The notes beneath the pieces were generated by a model. It searched no databases. It was not told where the DNA came from and saw only the letters and a list, made by a program, of their open reading frames with translations. DNA of 44,198 nt from a virus, in IMG/VR virus record IMGVR_UViG_3300035698_001279, positions 1 to 44,198 of that record. One strand, written 5' to 3'. Positions 14,360 through 23,111 of the stretch are shown here, in pieces; the first letter of the stretch is position 1, and each line of letters starts with the position of its first letter. The translations under genes were made by a program, and so were the position numbers.

Positions 14360-15136
14360 ATGCAGACAAGCTATAACACCGAAATGGATGCCGCAATAGC
14401 TGGCGCGGTCGCAGAATCATTTTCACCTAAAGACCTAGTCACTAGATTTAGTGACGACAGAGTCGCATTTGGCCTCGGACTGATTCCAGGAACGGACGCC
14501 GACGAAGCGAAACTTCCCGATGTGGTGACTGAAATCACCGAAAAATTTGGCGTAGCTGTTTTTGATGCCACGCAAGCAGAACTTTTCTATGCTCCGAACG
14601 CTTCCCTCTGCATGATGTTTAGCGGAAGAATCTGGGTAGAAGTCGAAGAAAATATAGCTATTACTGATGCAGTTTATGTACGCTGGAGTGGCAGAGCACA
14701 GGCTCAGACGATTACTTTTGACGCTGACTTGGTCAACTTGAACGTAATAAATATGACGATTGATGGCGTTGCAATGGCTACGGTAACTTTTGCTGGAACG
14801 CATGACGCAACGATGGCTTTACTCTGTGTCGCAATCGCCGCTAATGCCGGAATCAACACCGCAACTTGTCCAGGAGCCGGTTCGAGAGTCATTACGGTAA
14901 CAGGCGCAGTCAACGGCGTTGACAATGCAATAGCTGGAATCCTCGTAACCCTCGGCGTATCACAGGCTGGCTCGGTAGTCGCAGAAACCGTTGACGGTGT
15001 CCTCGATTCAGCTATCGGCAAATTTAGAACTGATGCTGACGCTGGAACGGCAGCCCTTGTAAATACAGCGGTCGCAAAGTGGATGAGTACGGGAGTTGCA
15101 AACGGCCTTGCCAAACTGCAACTGCTGTCAACCTAA
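14360..15136 (+). CDS. Capsid cement/decoration protein with inserted domain
   Basis: 258 residues behind AAAAGGAG. The frame (1-112 and 214-258) resembles Gp24-like structural cement proteins: MQTSYNTEMDAAIAGAVA, LGLGLIPG, then after the insert IGKFRTDADAGTAALV. Residues about 113-213 are an inserted beta-rich domain (ITFDADLVNLNVINMTIDGV through AGILVTLGVSQAGSVVAET) that is clearly homologous to one in the tail sheath gene. The protein likely trims the capsid surface and the insert may project outward. Precedes the major capsid gene as usual. Confidence 0.75.
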   Translation: MQTSYNTEMDAAIAGAVAESFSPKDLVTRFSDDRVAFGLGLIPGTDADEAKLPDVVTEITEKFGVAVFDATQAELFYAPNASLCMMFSGRIWVEVEENIAITDAVYVRWSGRAQAQTITFDADLVNLNVINMTIDGVAMATVTFAGTHDATMALLCVAIAANAGINTATCPGAGSRVITVTGAVNGVDNAIAGILVTLGVSQAGSVVAETVDGVLDSAIGKFRTDADAGTAALVNTAVAKWMSTGVANGLAKLQLLST

Positions 15137-15174
15137 AATAAATTTTTCGACTATGAGTTGAAAGGAGCATAACA

Positions 15175-16119
15175 ATGCCAGGTAAATTATCAGAAAGCTT
15201 GAAAGAAAAAATGGATGCCAGCGACCAGATATTTTTTGAGGAAGAACTGCGAGCAACCGAGAGAGAAATCGAAACGATTGATTTTCCCGTAATGCAGGGA
15301 AGAACGCTGTTTCCGGTTGATTTTAACTACCCTAACGGAACGCAGACCATTACATACTACACCATCGAAAAGACCGGTGTGGCACAATGGCTTGCAAATG
15401 CCGCAATGGACTTGCCTAGAGCGACGATTAAGAAAACCCGTCAATCTTCGGAAGTGAGAACTATGGTTTCAAGTTATGCTTGGACAATAGACGATATAGA
15501 AGCCGCACAGATGGCCGGTCTTTCTCTCGACAGAGAAGAAGCCGAAGCCGCCCGCCTAGCCGTTGCTCAGTTTGAAAATACGGTTATGTGGAATGGTGAT
15601 GCAGACTACAATATCGACGGTATTCTCGACAACGCGAATATCCCGACATTTACGGTCGCCGCTGATGGTGGTGGTGGTCTTACAACTTGGGTTTCCAAGA
15701 CACCGGCCCTTATCATAAGAGATATTGGCGCACTTCTTACCGCAGTCATAACGAACACGAACAAGATTGAAGCAGCTAACACAATATTGCTTCCGGTCGC
15801 ACAGTACGAAATGATTTCGAGAACTCCGTTCAATCAGAACTCAAGCGTCACAATCTTGCAGTTTATCCTTGGCAACAACCCAGGATTGCAGATTTTTTCG
15901 GTTCTTGAGATGGCCGCAGCTAACAACGATGTCTATGGCGTCGATATTATGATGGCTTACGACAGGAATCCTCGCAAAATCAAGATGGCAATTCCTATTG
16001 ATTTCGAGTCCAGACCTGTTCAAATTAAGGGCTTTGAATTTGAAGTCCCTTGCCGCGAGAAATTTGGTGGCGTGATAATCAAAAAGCCGTTCAGCATGAA
16101 TATCGGCATGAACATATAA
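15175..16119 (+). CDS. Major capsid protein (DUF2184 type)
   Basis: 314 residues with GAAAGGAGC upstream. The sequence EELRATEREIETIDFPVMQGRTLFPV, VMWNGDADYNIDGILDN and the C-terminal RPVQIKGFEFEVPCREKFGGV are typical of the DUF2184 capsid family with an HK97-like fold. IRDIGALLTAVI fits the spine helix. It forms the icosahedral shell; no N-terminal scaffold extension is present, in keeping with a separate scaffold. Confidence 0.88.
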   Translation: MPGKLSESLKEKMDASDQIFFEEELRATEREIETIDFPVMQGRTLFPVDFNYPNGTQTITYYTIEKTGVAQWLANAAMDLPRATIKKTRQSSEVRTMVSSYAWTIDDIEAAQMAGLSLDREEAEAARLAVAQFENTVMWNGDADYNIDGILDNANIPTFTVAADGGGGLTTWVSKTPALIIRDIGALLTAVITNTNKIEAANTILLPVAQYEMISRTPFNQNSSVTILQFILGNNPGLQIFSVLEMAAANNDVYGVDIMMAYDRNPRKIKMAIPIDFESRPVQIKGFEFEVPCREKFGGVIIKKPFSMNIGMNI

Positions 16120-16130
16120 AGGGGGGGAAT

Positions 16131-16559
16131 ATGTCTGATTTACTCGTAATGTGGGACAAGCCTAATATTCACAATATAGGCTTAACCCACGCAAAAGCAC
16201 CGCTAGGCGTTTTGAAGCTAATGCCAGGCGTCAATGTAGTCGATGAAGAAGTCTGGGCCGAAGCTATGAAAAACCCAGGAATCAAAGATATGGTCAAAGA
16301 TGGACTGATTAAGGAAAGAAAAGTCCCTATCAAGGCCAAGAAGGACGAAGAAGTTAAGTTGAATGATTTGTCCGGCATGAAGCCTAAAGACGCTTTAGAC
16401 CTTATCGACGATTGCTACGACACGAAGCTGTTGAAGTCATGGATGGTCAACGAGAAAAGGCATAAAGTGTCTTGCGCGTTGAGAGATAAACTTAAACTAA
16501 TTGAAACCCCTGCAAAGGAAGCAGAAAAAGCTAAAAAAGCAAAGGGTGACGATATATAA
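16131..16559 (+). CDS. Probable head-associated protein
   Basis: 142 residues from ATG 16131, chosen over an upstream in-frame codon inside the capsid gene because seven G lie just before it. The N-terminal part (LLVMWDKPNIHNIGLTHAKA, LGVLKLMPGVNVVDEEVW) recurs in phage head-neck regions; the rest is basic and helical, rich in Lys. The position between capsid and neck adaptor suggests a connector or assembly role. Confidence 0.55.
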   Translation: MSDLLVMWDKPNIHNIGLTHAKAPLGVLKLMPGVNVVDEEVWAEAMKNPGIKDMVKDGLIKERKVPIKAKKDEEVKLNDLSGMKPKDALDLIDDCYDTKLLKSWMVNEKRHKVSCALRDKLKLIETPAKEAEKAKKAKGDDI

Positions 16560-16571
16560 CGAGGGGGGCTT

Positions 16572-16982
16572 ATGTCGGTTTCACCTAGTGATATTTTAGT
16601 AATAGCCCCTGAATTTGCAACGCTGACAAGCACCGTTATTCAAACTTTTATCAACGCCGCTGGTCTGTCCGTAAACTCCGAAGCATGGGGCGAAAAGACA
16701 GACCTCGGCGTTTCTTATTTGACGGCCCACAGGCTGACGATAAGTTTCCCAGGGGGTAGCGCAACCGGTGGCGACCCTACAACGGGAACGATTAAAAGTG
16801 AGAAAGTCGGGGACTTGGCCCGAACTTATGGCGAATCAAGTAGCCCAAGCACGGGGTCAACAGGGGAAAAGATGCTTGCTTCTACCAAGTACGGCCAGAT
16901 TTTCCTTACGTTGCAAGACGAAGTCCCAGCGGGCCCTATGGTTATAACCCCAGGCTTGATTCAGTCGGGGATATTGACCTAA
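16572..16982 (+). CDS. Head-tail adaptor (DUF4054 type)
   Basis: 136 residues, GAGGGGGG before ATG. SPSDILVIAPEFATLTSTVIQTFINAAGLSV, LGVSYLTAHRLTIS and MLASTKYGQIFLTL are the DUF4054 pattern, similar in role to the HK97 gp6/SPP1 gp15 adaptor that binds the portal. Gly/Ser-rich central loop. Followed with one-base overlap by the next neck gene. Confidence 0.75.
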   Translation: MSVSPSDILVIAPEFATLTSTVIQTFINAAGLSVNSEAWGEKTDLGVSYLTAHRLTISFPGGSATGGDPTTGTIKSEKVGDLARTYGESSSPSTGSTGEKMLASTKYGQIFLTLQDEVPAGPMVITPGLIQSGILT

Positions 16983-17482
16983 TGAGCGTTAAAATCAAAG
17001 ACCGTGACATGGGATGGCGGCGCATTAAGCAAGAATTGGCGTTGGCTAGAAAGGCCTATGTGAACATCGGAATTTTAAGTGATGCCGGTGTCCATGAGGG
17101 TAATGAGAAATCGAAAAAGTCTATAACCTACGCCGAAATAGCTTCAATCCAAGAATTTGGCAATAAGACGAATAAATTCTATGGACACCACGCGCCCATT
17201 CCAGCAAGACCATTTATGAGAATGACCTTCGACAAGAACAAAAGGAAAATAAAGCAAACGGTCGAAGTATTTTTAGACAGGATTTACAGCGGAATTGGAA
17301 CTGCGAAACAAGGGTTGAAGCGTTTGGGCTTAGAGCATCAGAGTGACGTTCAGACTACGATTGAGTCGGGACGTTTTAAAGCAAATGCACCCGCCACAAA
17401 GGATAGAAAAGGGTCGTCAAAACCCTTAATTGATAGCGGAAACATGAAAAACAAAATCAGTTTTGAATTGAAAGGGGTCTAA
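16982..17482 (+). CDS. Neck/tail completion protein, HK97 gp10-like
   Basis: 166 residues. The N-terminal helix plus AYVNIGILSDAGVHEGNEKS, ITYAEIASIQEFGNKTN and IPARPFMRMTFDKN are typical of phage virion morphogenesis/neck proteins (HK97 gp10 class). The C-terminus (KPLIDSGNMKNKISFE) agrees. It probably forms part of the tail-proximal neck ring. Confidence 0.75.
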   Translation: MSVKIKDRDMGWRRIKQELALARKAYVNIGILSDAGVHEGNEKSKKSITYAEIASIQEFGNKTNKFYGHHAPIPARPFMRMTFDKNKRKIKQTVEVFLDRIYSGIGTAKQGLKRLGLEHQSDVQTTIESGRFKANAPATKDRKGSSKPLIDSGNMKNKISFELKGV

Positions 17483-17483
17483 A

Positions 17484-17753
17484 ATGCAGGACTATCTTGT
17501 AATAAATAAGAGAAAATACGTTTTGAAACGCTCGGGATTTAACTTTTTGCCAGACAAAAACGTCATTCCGGCGAATGTTTGGGAAGTCTTACGCGAAACC
17601 GGCGAAGTCAAATTACAGCTTATCAAGGGCGCTTTGGTCATTCATAAGAAACCCGATGTGCCGGTCATAAAGGCCAAGAAGGTTGAACGCAAGTCGGTCG
17701 ATATGAAGAAAGTCGGCGATAAACCGGTAGAGTCAAAGGTGAAGCGTAAATAA
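17484..17753 (+). CDS. Small basic neck-region protein
   Basis: 89 residues behind GAAAGGGGTC. N-terminal part YLVINKRKYVLKRSGF; then a Lys-rich C-terminal tail (KKVERKSVDMKKVGD) that is likely disordered. Not recognised. Wedged between two neck genes and overlapping the next by one base, so a structural assembly role is likely. Confidence 0.5.
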   Translation: MQDYLVINKRKYVLKRSGFNFLPDKNVIPANVWEVLRETGEVKLQLIKGALVIHKKPDVPVIKAKKVERKSVDMKKVGDKPVESKVKRK

Positions 17754-18103
17754 TGCCCTCCACAATGATAGCGACATTCGGCGAAACTATAGGCGTTTCA
17801 AGACCAGCAGTTGCGACGTTGACAAACGGTCGATGGGTCGCGGGCGCGGGAACGGCCCTAACTATCATTATGAGCGTTCAGCCTTTAAGCGGTGACGATA
17901 TCCAAGAATTGCCAGAAGGACAAAGGACGCGGAACTACATTAAAGGATATACAGCAACGGAACTAAAAACGGCAGATGAGCCTAATGGTCGGAAGGCTGA
18001 CATTGTGACTTATAACGGCAAGACGTTTGAGGTTCAATCCGTCCAACGGTGGCGCGGTGATATGAACTTTTGGAAGGTCTTGATGGTGGAGTTTCTACGG
18101 TGA
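17753..18103 (+). CDS. Head closure/tail completion protein
   Basis: 116 residues. MIATFGETIGVSRPAVATL, IIMSVQPLSGDDIQELPEGQR and KTFEVQSVQRWRGDMNFWKVLM resemble small beta-barrel head-closure proteins located at this position in myoviruses of this group. It overlaps the preceding and the following gene by a few bases. Confidence 0.65.
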   Translation: MPSTMIATFGETIGVSRPAVATLTNGRWVAGAGTALTIIMSVQPLSGDDIQELPEGQRTRNYIKGYTATELKTADEPNGRKADIVTYNGKTFEVQSVQRWRGDMNFWKVLMVEFLR

Positions 18104-18636
18104 CTAGAGCAGATATCGAAAATAGCCTTTATACTTGGATTGCGTCGGTTGTGCCTTCTGGTACTAGCGTTTTATTTGCAGACCAAGACTATCCGCGAGC
18201 CGGAAGCCCATTTGTCACCATTCAAATCGGCACAAACGTAAGGCTTGGGCTTCAAGACGAGTATTTGGGGTCGCCTGACGCGGTCGGTGAAGTGGTTATA
18301 GCCGGTGAGCGTCGTATGACAGTTAGCTTAGAGGCCTACGGGTCGGGAGCCTTTGACATAATGGACGACATCTTAGGCTCTTTGAATAAGTTTTCAGTAC
18401 GGAACGCGCTTTATTTCGACGGTAACCTTGCCGTGATGAGTGCAGAGAGCATTACAAACCTTACAGAAATGGTTGACACTAATTACGAAGCAAGGTTTGC
18501 TATGGACATCATAATAGGCTATAAATACATTGATGTCGAAGATGTAAGTTGGATTGAGAAGGTAGAGATTACCGGCTTGATTGATACATGGACGGAAACT
18601 AGAACGATGGGGCCATTTGAAGTCTCATTAACGTAA
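18100..18636 (+). CDS. Neck terminator protein, LIC_12616-like
   Basis: 178 residues from the GTG at 18100, which overlaps the previous stop as GTGA and has GGAG about 10 bases upstream; the in-frame TTG at 18070 lacks a site. The pattern ADQDYPRAGSPFVTIQIG, LGLQDEY and IAGERRMTVSLEAYGSGAFD is that of a family found immediately before the sheath in related myoviruses. It probably terminates the tail and joins it to the head. Confidence 0.7.
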   Translation: MTRADIENSLYTWIASVVPSGTSVLFADQDYPRAGSPFVTIQIGTNVRLGLQDEYLGSPDAVGEVVIAGERRMTVSLEAYGSGAFDIMDDILGSLNKFSVRNALYFDGNLAVMSAESITNLTEMVDTNYEARFAMDIIIGYKYIDVEDVSWIEKVEITGLIDTWTETRTMGPFEVSLT

Positions 18637-18647
18637 AGGAGTTAATT

Positions 18648-19979
18648 ATGCCAGGTGCCATTTCAGACATTGTTGATGTAACTATTCAGAGGCAAACAAA
18701 AGTTGTAAGCAAACGGGGTTTTGGAATCCCGCTTATTTTAGGTTCTACGGCATGGGTCGGCGCGGATATTGTTAGAGAATATTCGACGATTAACGACGTC
18801 CTAGACGACTTTCTGTCAACAGACCCCGAATACCTTGCGGCATCTGCACTATTCGGCCAAACGCCCGCACCTTCGACCATTAAAATCGGTCAAAAAGCAG
18901 CGGCAGCGGCTCAAGTTCAGACTATCGTTTTTAGCGCTGACATCATTACGGCCAATACGATTGCTTGTACGATAGACGGCGTTGCTTTGGCCGCGACCCC
19001 GTTCAACGCGTCGAATCCTCAGACCTTGACAGATTTCGCCGCAACGATTCAAGCGGTGGCTGGTGTAACGACTGCTGTTTCAGATGGCGCTCACACAATT
19101 ACAGTCACGGCGGCAACAGCTGGAATACCGGTTATTATCTCCGGCGTTTTGGTGACGCTTGGTGTAACTCAGGCTACTGCAGTTATTGCAACGACTACGC
19201 CTAATCATGGCCCAGCGGAAGATTTGACCGAAATCAGCCACGTTGATGACGATTGGTATTTGCTAATCAATACAGACCGCACAGAGGCTTTCGTGCTTCA
19301 AACAGCATTTGCTATAGAGTCTCGCAAGAAACTATTTATCACTTGTTCGGACGACACAGACATCTACGACGCAGTTTCAACTGCTGACATAGCTTACATT
19401 TTATCGGCGGCAAACTACGAGAGAACAGCGGTCATATTCAACGAAACAATGACCGATTATCCCGACGCGGCATGGGCTGGCAGGGTATTACCTGAAGACC
19501 CAGGCTCCGCAACTTGGAAGTTTAAAGTCCTATCCGGTATCACCGCAAGCAATTTGACCCCGACACAGCTTACAGCCTTAAAGAATAAGGAATGTAACGT
19601 CGTGACGGATTATCTAAATCAATCAATCACCCAAGAGGGAACGGTAGCGGAAGGCGAGTATTTAGACATCATGCGCGGCACAGATTGGCTGCAAGCCCGT
19701 ATTGAAGAAAATGTCTATACGTTGTTCGTCAATGAGGACAAAGTCCCTTATACGGACGCTGGCGTGACTCAGGTCAAAAACATGATTCGTGCGCCTTTAC
19801 AGCAAGCGGTCGATAACGGTTTGCTGGTAAGCGACCCGATGCCGGAAGTTACAGCACCCCTAGTTGCCAATGTTTCGTCAACTGATAAGGGAAATAGGCT
19901 TTTGCCAGATGTAGAATTTACTGCTCAATATGCGGGAGCAATTCACAAGGTCGAAATTGATGGTGTTGTAACCGTCTAA
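18648..19979 (+). CDS. Tail sheath protein (DUF3383) with inserted domain
   Basis: 443 residues with AAAGGAG upstream. DUF3383 sheath features: ISDIVDVTIQRQTKVVSKRG, FGIPLILGSTAW, then after an insert EISHVDDDWYLLINTDRTEA, AAWAGRVLPEDPGSATWKFK, GTDWLQARIEENVYTLFVN and GNRLLPDVEFTAQYAGAIHK. Residues about 87-185 (TIVFSADIITANTIACTIDG to VTLGVTQATAVIATTT) are an extra beta-rich domain homologous to that in the cement protein. It contracts during infection; the insert would decorate the outer surface. Confidence 0.88.
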   Translation: MPGAISDIVDVTIQRQTKVVSKRGFGIPLILGSTAWVGADIVREYSTINDVLDDFLSTDPEYLAASALFGQTPAPSTIKIGQKAAAAAQVQTIVFSADIITANTIACTIDGVALAATPFNASNPQTLTDFAATIQAVAGVTTAVSDGAHTITVTAATAGIPVIISGVLVTLGVTQATAVIATTTPNHGPAEDLTEISHVDDDWYLLINTDRTEAFVLQTAFAIESRKKLFITCSDDTDIYDAVSTADIAYILSAANYERTAVIFNETMTDYPDAAWAGRVLPEDPGSATWKFKVLSGITASNLTPTQLTALKNKECNVVTDYLNQSITQEGTVAEGEYLDIMRGTDWLQARIEENVYTLFVNEDKVPYTDAGVTQVKNMIRAPLQQAVDNGLLVSDPMPEVTAPLVANVSSTDKGNRLLPDVEFTAQYAGAIHKVEIDGVVTV

Positions 19980-19996
19980 TCGAAAGGAGAAATACA

Positions 19997-20419
19997 ATGG
20001 GCGTCAAAAATTATGACCCAACTCAGGTCAAGGTTATCGTAGGAACGCACAGCGTTTCTGGAACTGCTTTTGGCACATTTGTCACCGTAAAGAGAACTGA
20101 GGACAGTTTTGCCCTTAACGTCGGTTCTGATGGTCAAGGCGTAAGGATAAAATCAAGCAATAAGTCCGGCGAAGTTGAGTTGACGTTGCAGCAGTCGAGC
20201 GATTCCAATTTGATTCTATCGGCTTTGTTGCAGACTGATGAACTCTTGTCAGCTGGTAATTTTCCTCTCACGATTGAAGATTTAAGCGGAACTTCTCTAT
20301 TCTTTTGCGAAACTGCATGGATTAAGAAGCCGCCTGATTCTGCGTTTGGAACCGAAGAAAACGACAGGGTCTGGCTATTTGCAAGCGACAATATCGTGTT
20401 CAATGTAGGTGGAAACTAA
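19997..20419 (+). CDS. Tail tube protein (DUF3277)
   Basis: 140 residues with AAAGGAGAAATACA before ATG. VKNYDPTQVKVIVGTHSVSG, FVTVKRTEDSFALNVGSDGQ and TAWIKKPPDSAFGTEENDRV are the DUF3277 pattern. It forms the inner tube below the sheath gene, in the usual order. Confidence 0.85.
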   Translation: MGVKNYDPTQVKVIVGTHSVSGTAFGTFVTVKRTEDSFALNVGSDGQGVRIKSSNKSGEVELTLQQSSDSNLILSALLQTDELLSAGNFPLTIEDLSGTSLFFCETAWIKKPPDSAFGTEENDRVWLFASDNIVFNVGGN

Positions 20420-20438
20420 AAATTAAACGGGGGGGACA

Positions 20439-20861
20439 ATGCAAGAAACAAAGGAACTGGTAGTTGATAGCGTTAAATATGTGTCGTCGATGTATTCACC
20501 CACGAAAGGAATGACGTTGTTTGGTAAGCTGGTCAAGTATTTAGGCCCGTCGCTCGCAAGTGGCTGTGAGTCGATTACGACAAACGCCGATTTAATGAAA
20601 GCTGGGCCGATGGTCTTACGCGCTTTGTTCACAACGATGGAGCCGGAGGATTTAGTGCCAACCTTGAACGAAGTGTTTAGCACGACTCAAATCTATGCTG
20701 ATGGTGGCATAAGACCTATAGTTTTCGACAAAGATTTCAGAGGCGGTTATGTCCACGCCGTAAAACTTGCTAAAGAGGTTTTGGAGTTTCAATTCGTGGA
20801 TTTTTGGGACGCTATCAGGGATATGTTAGGCGACAATCCAATGGTAGCCGCAGCAAAATAA
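20439..20861 (+). CDS. Tail assembly chaperone, short form
   Basis: 140 residues, seven-G site before ATG. Sequence KYVSSMYSPTKGMTLFGKLV, CESITTNADLMKAGPMVLRA and FVDFWDAIRDML match chaperones found between tube and tape measure genes in this myovirus group. The gene ends in AAAA followed by TAA, from which a -1 shift would join it to a downstream frame. The short form should be the abundant product. Confidence 0.75.
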   Translation: MQETKELVVDSVKYVSSMYSPTKGMTLFGKLVKYLGPSLASGCESITTNADLMKAGPMVLRALFTTMEPEDLVPTLNEVFSTTQIYADGGIRPIVFDKDFRGGYVHAVKLAKEVLEFQFVDFWDAIRDMLGDNPMVAAAK

Positions 20862-21043
20862 AATGGGAGAATAAGCACGAAATTGTCTGGCCCGTCTGGA
20901 GAGTCATTTTAGCAAAAGTCGCCACGCTACACGAAATCGAAACTTATTGGTCTTTGCACGATTTGTTCGACGCCTTGGAAGTCCTAGATTTGATAGAAAA
21001 TGCCGAACATGAAGCGCAAGAGAAGGCTAATAAAAAGAGGTAG
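20439..21043 (+). CDS. Tail assembly chaperone, -1 frameshift product
   Basis: Slippage at 20855-20858 would add about 61 residues in the -1 frame (IKWENKHEIVWPVWRVILAK ... ENAEHEAQEKANKKR), giving a protein of about 201 residues. The downstream frame has no ATG or GTG after the shift site before its conserved part, so it can hardly be translated alone, yet it is clearly protein-like and ends 2 bases before the tape measure gene. This is the G/GT-type arrangement of many tailed phages. Confidence 0.7.
20855..20861 (+). other. Probable -1 frameshift site A-AAA-TAA
   Basis: A lysine AAA codon (20856-20858) preceded by A sits next to a TAA stop. The P-site tRNA can slip back one base onto AAA while the stop delays the ribosome. 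I see no strong downstream hairpin or upstream ribosome-site-like stimulator, so efficiency is unclear. Confidence 0.55.
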
Positions 21044-21045
21044 AA

Positions 21046-22404
21046 ATGATTTCTGGTGGAATTACAGTCAGAGAACTTATCACGAAGCTAGGCTTCGATG
21101 TCGATTTCAGCAAACTCAAAGAATATGAAAGCCGGTTGAAATCGGCGTCCGACTCAATGGTAAGGGTCGGCAAGACGATGTCCTTGGCGGTTACGTTGCC
21201 TATAGTGGCCCTTGGTGCTGGCATGATTAAGGCCGCGTCTGATGCCGAAGAAACGGCGTCTAAGTTTGGGGTCGTGTTTAAAGAGGTCGGCGCAGAGGCC
21301 GATGAAGTCGCTAATAATCTAAAGGAAAATTTCGGTTTAAGCAGCGTTGCCGCCCAAAAGCTATTGGGAGATACCGGCGATTTGCTTACAGGCTTCGGAT
21401 TTACCGGTAAGATGGCGCTAGACCTATCCAAAAACGTCAATGAGTTGGCTGTCGATTTGGCATCGTTTACGAACTATTCCGGCGGCGCGGCGGGTGCTAG
21501 TGCGGCATTGACTAAAGCCTTGCTGGGAGAGCGTGAGTCGGTGAAGTCTTTAGGCATTTCGATACTAGAGGAAGATGTCAAGAAACAGATGGCAATTCAG
21601 TCAGCCGAAGGGCTTGCCTTCGCAACTGAACGTCAGGCCAAAGCCTACGCAACTCTCACAATCGCACAGAATCAAAGCAAAAACGCCATAGGCGATTACG
21701 CCAGAACAAGCGAACAATTCGCCAACGTAATGAGAAGGACGAAGGGCCGCCTAACTGATTTAGCGGTTGCCTTCGGAAAGATACTGTTACCAATGGCTAC
21801 CAAGGTTCTAAAAAAAATTGAGAAGCTAATCAAGATTTTTGGTGGTCTTACTGAAAGTCAAAAAACAGTCATTCTATGGATGGGCGCACTTGCCGCCGCA
21901 ATAGGGCCCGTATTACTAGGGGCGGGATTACTTCTCAAAGCGGTGTTATTGGCAAAGGCTGGGTTCTTAGGTTTGAACGCTTCGATGCTGGTTTCTGTCC
22001 TTGCGGCACTTGCTATCGCCGCCGCAATCGTTTTGATAGGTTTGGCGGTTGATGATTTAGTCAAATATCTTAGAGGTTTTGAAGATACCCAATTCGGGAA
22101 GTTTGTCGAATGGCTCGAAAGAGTGGACAGATTACTATTTAAAGAAGGTGAGTTTTCACAGCCTAAGCAATATCAAGCTTTGATTGATGCTGGCATCCAG
22201 AAGGGCGTCGGGTCGCCAGACATTCCATATATTGCACCTCGCGGGCCTAAAAATAGCAACGTCACAAATACCGTGACAATCACGGCTCCGGTCGGTGCAG
22301 ACGCCGAAGAATATGCTACTATTATGAAAGATGAGTTGCAGTCCATGATGGACGGCGAAAAGACAGACGCTTACGCCAGCACTTCAAATGACGGTGGGAC
22401 ATAA
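21046..22404 (+). CDS. Tape measure protein
   Basis: 452 residues. N-terminal RELITKLGFDVDFSKLKEYE and AGMIKAASDAEETASKFGVV are typical tape measure starts; VNELAVDLASFTNYSGGAAG and a helical middle follow. Residues about 275-340 are strongly hydrophobic (LAAAIGPVLLGAGLLLKAVL and LAALAIAAAIVLIGLAVDDL), likely membrane-inserting during ejection. At 1.5 angstrom per residue the length predicts a tail of roughly 65-70 nm. It follows the frameshifted chaperone, as expected. Confidence 0.85.
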   Translation: MISGGITVRELITKLGFDVDFSKLKEYESRLKSASDSMVRVGKTMSLAVTLPIVALGAGMIKAASDAEETASKFGVVFKEVGAEADEVANNLKENFGLSSVAAQKLLGDTGDLLTGFGFTGKMALDLSKNVNELAVDLASFTNYSGGAAGASAALTKALLGERESVKSLGISILEEDVKKQMAIQSAEGLAFATERQAKAYATLTIAQNQSKNAIGDYARTSEQFANVMRRTKGRLTDLAVAFGKILLPMATKVLKKIEKLIKIFGGLTESQKTVILWMGALAAAIGPVLLGAGLLLKAVLLAKAGFLGLNASMLVSVLAALAIAAAIVLIGLAVDDLVKYLRGFEDTQFGKFVEWLERVDRLLFKEGEFSQPKQYQALIDAGIQKGVGSPDIPYIAPRGPKNSNVTNTVTITAPVGADAEEYATIMKDELQSMMDGEKTDAYASTSNDGGT

Positions 22405-23111
22405 TGTCACAGATATTCAATCTAATATTTAACATGAATAAGACCTCGGCTGGCATTTCCTACGAGAAAGTCGTCGCGGGAGTCACCTATCAACAGAGTG
22501 TCGAAATCGACGTTGTGACTAGCGAACTGCACGAAAACGCCGCTACTATTACCAAAAACCCGATAGAAGATGGCTCGATAGTGGCAGACCATGTTGAAAT
22601 CCAGCCTGTCAGCATTACTTTCCAAGGCATTTTGTCGGATAGCCCTATCAAATACCCCATAATAAGCAATTTTGTGAACGGGGTCAGGAGTGTCTCGACA
22701 TTGTTTGGACAGACCCGCCGCTCAGTTGAACTCTATAATGACTTGCTGAATTTGCAAACAGACAAGCAGACGTTCACGGTCACAACCGGCTACAAGAAAT
22801 ACGACAATATGTTTTTGGAGGTTTTAAGCGCACCAAGAACGGCAGAAAACGGCGACGCGGTGGTCTTTACGGCCAAAATGTCGCAACTTCTTTTCGTGGA
22901 GTCACAGCTTATCAATGTTGAACAATTCGATGCAAGCGTGAGCGACTTAGCTTCGCCTCGGAGTAATAGGGGCTCGCGAGCAAGCGACGCCCTACCAGCA
23001 AGTAATCCAGACGCGACAGATGCGGCGGCTGTTACAGATGGTAGTAGAAGGGCTTCGGCGTTTTCAGACTTATTAAATGGGGCATCGTCTTTACTGAAAG
23101 GGGTGTTCTAG
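22404..23111 (+). CDS. Dit-like baseplate/tail protein
   Basis: 235 residues. SVEIDVVTSELHENAATITK, DHVEIQPVSITFQGILSD and LYNDLLNLQTDKQTFTVTTG match the N-terminal domain of Dit-like tail proteins that follow the tape measure in this group. The C-terminal 60 residues are Ser/Ala/Asp-rich and probably disordered. It likely forms a hub ring at the tail tip. Confidence 0.7.
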   Translation: MSQIFNLIFNMNKTSAGISYEKVVAGVTYQQSVEIDVVTSELHENAATITKNPIEDGSIVADHVEIQPVSITFQGILSDSPIKYPIISNFVNGVRSVSTLFGQTRRSVELYNDLLNLQTDKQTFTVTTGYKKYDNMFLEVLSAPRTAENGDAVVFTAKMSQLLFVESQLINVEQFDASVSDLASPRSNRGSRASDALPASNPDATDAAAVTDGSRRASAFSDLLNGASSLLKGVF

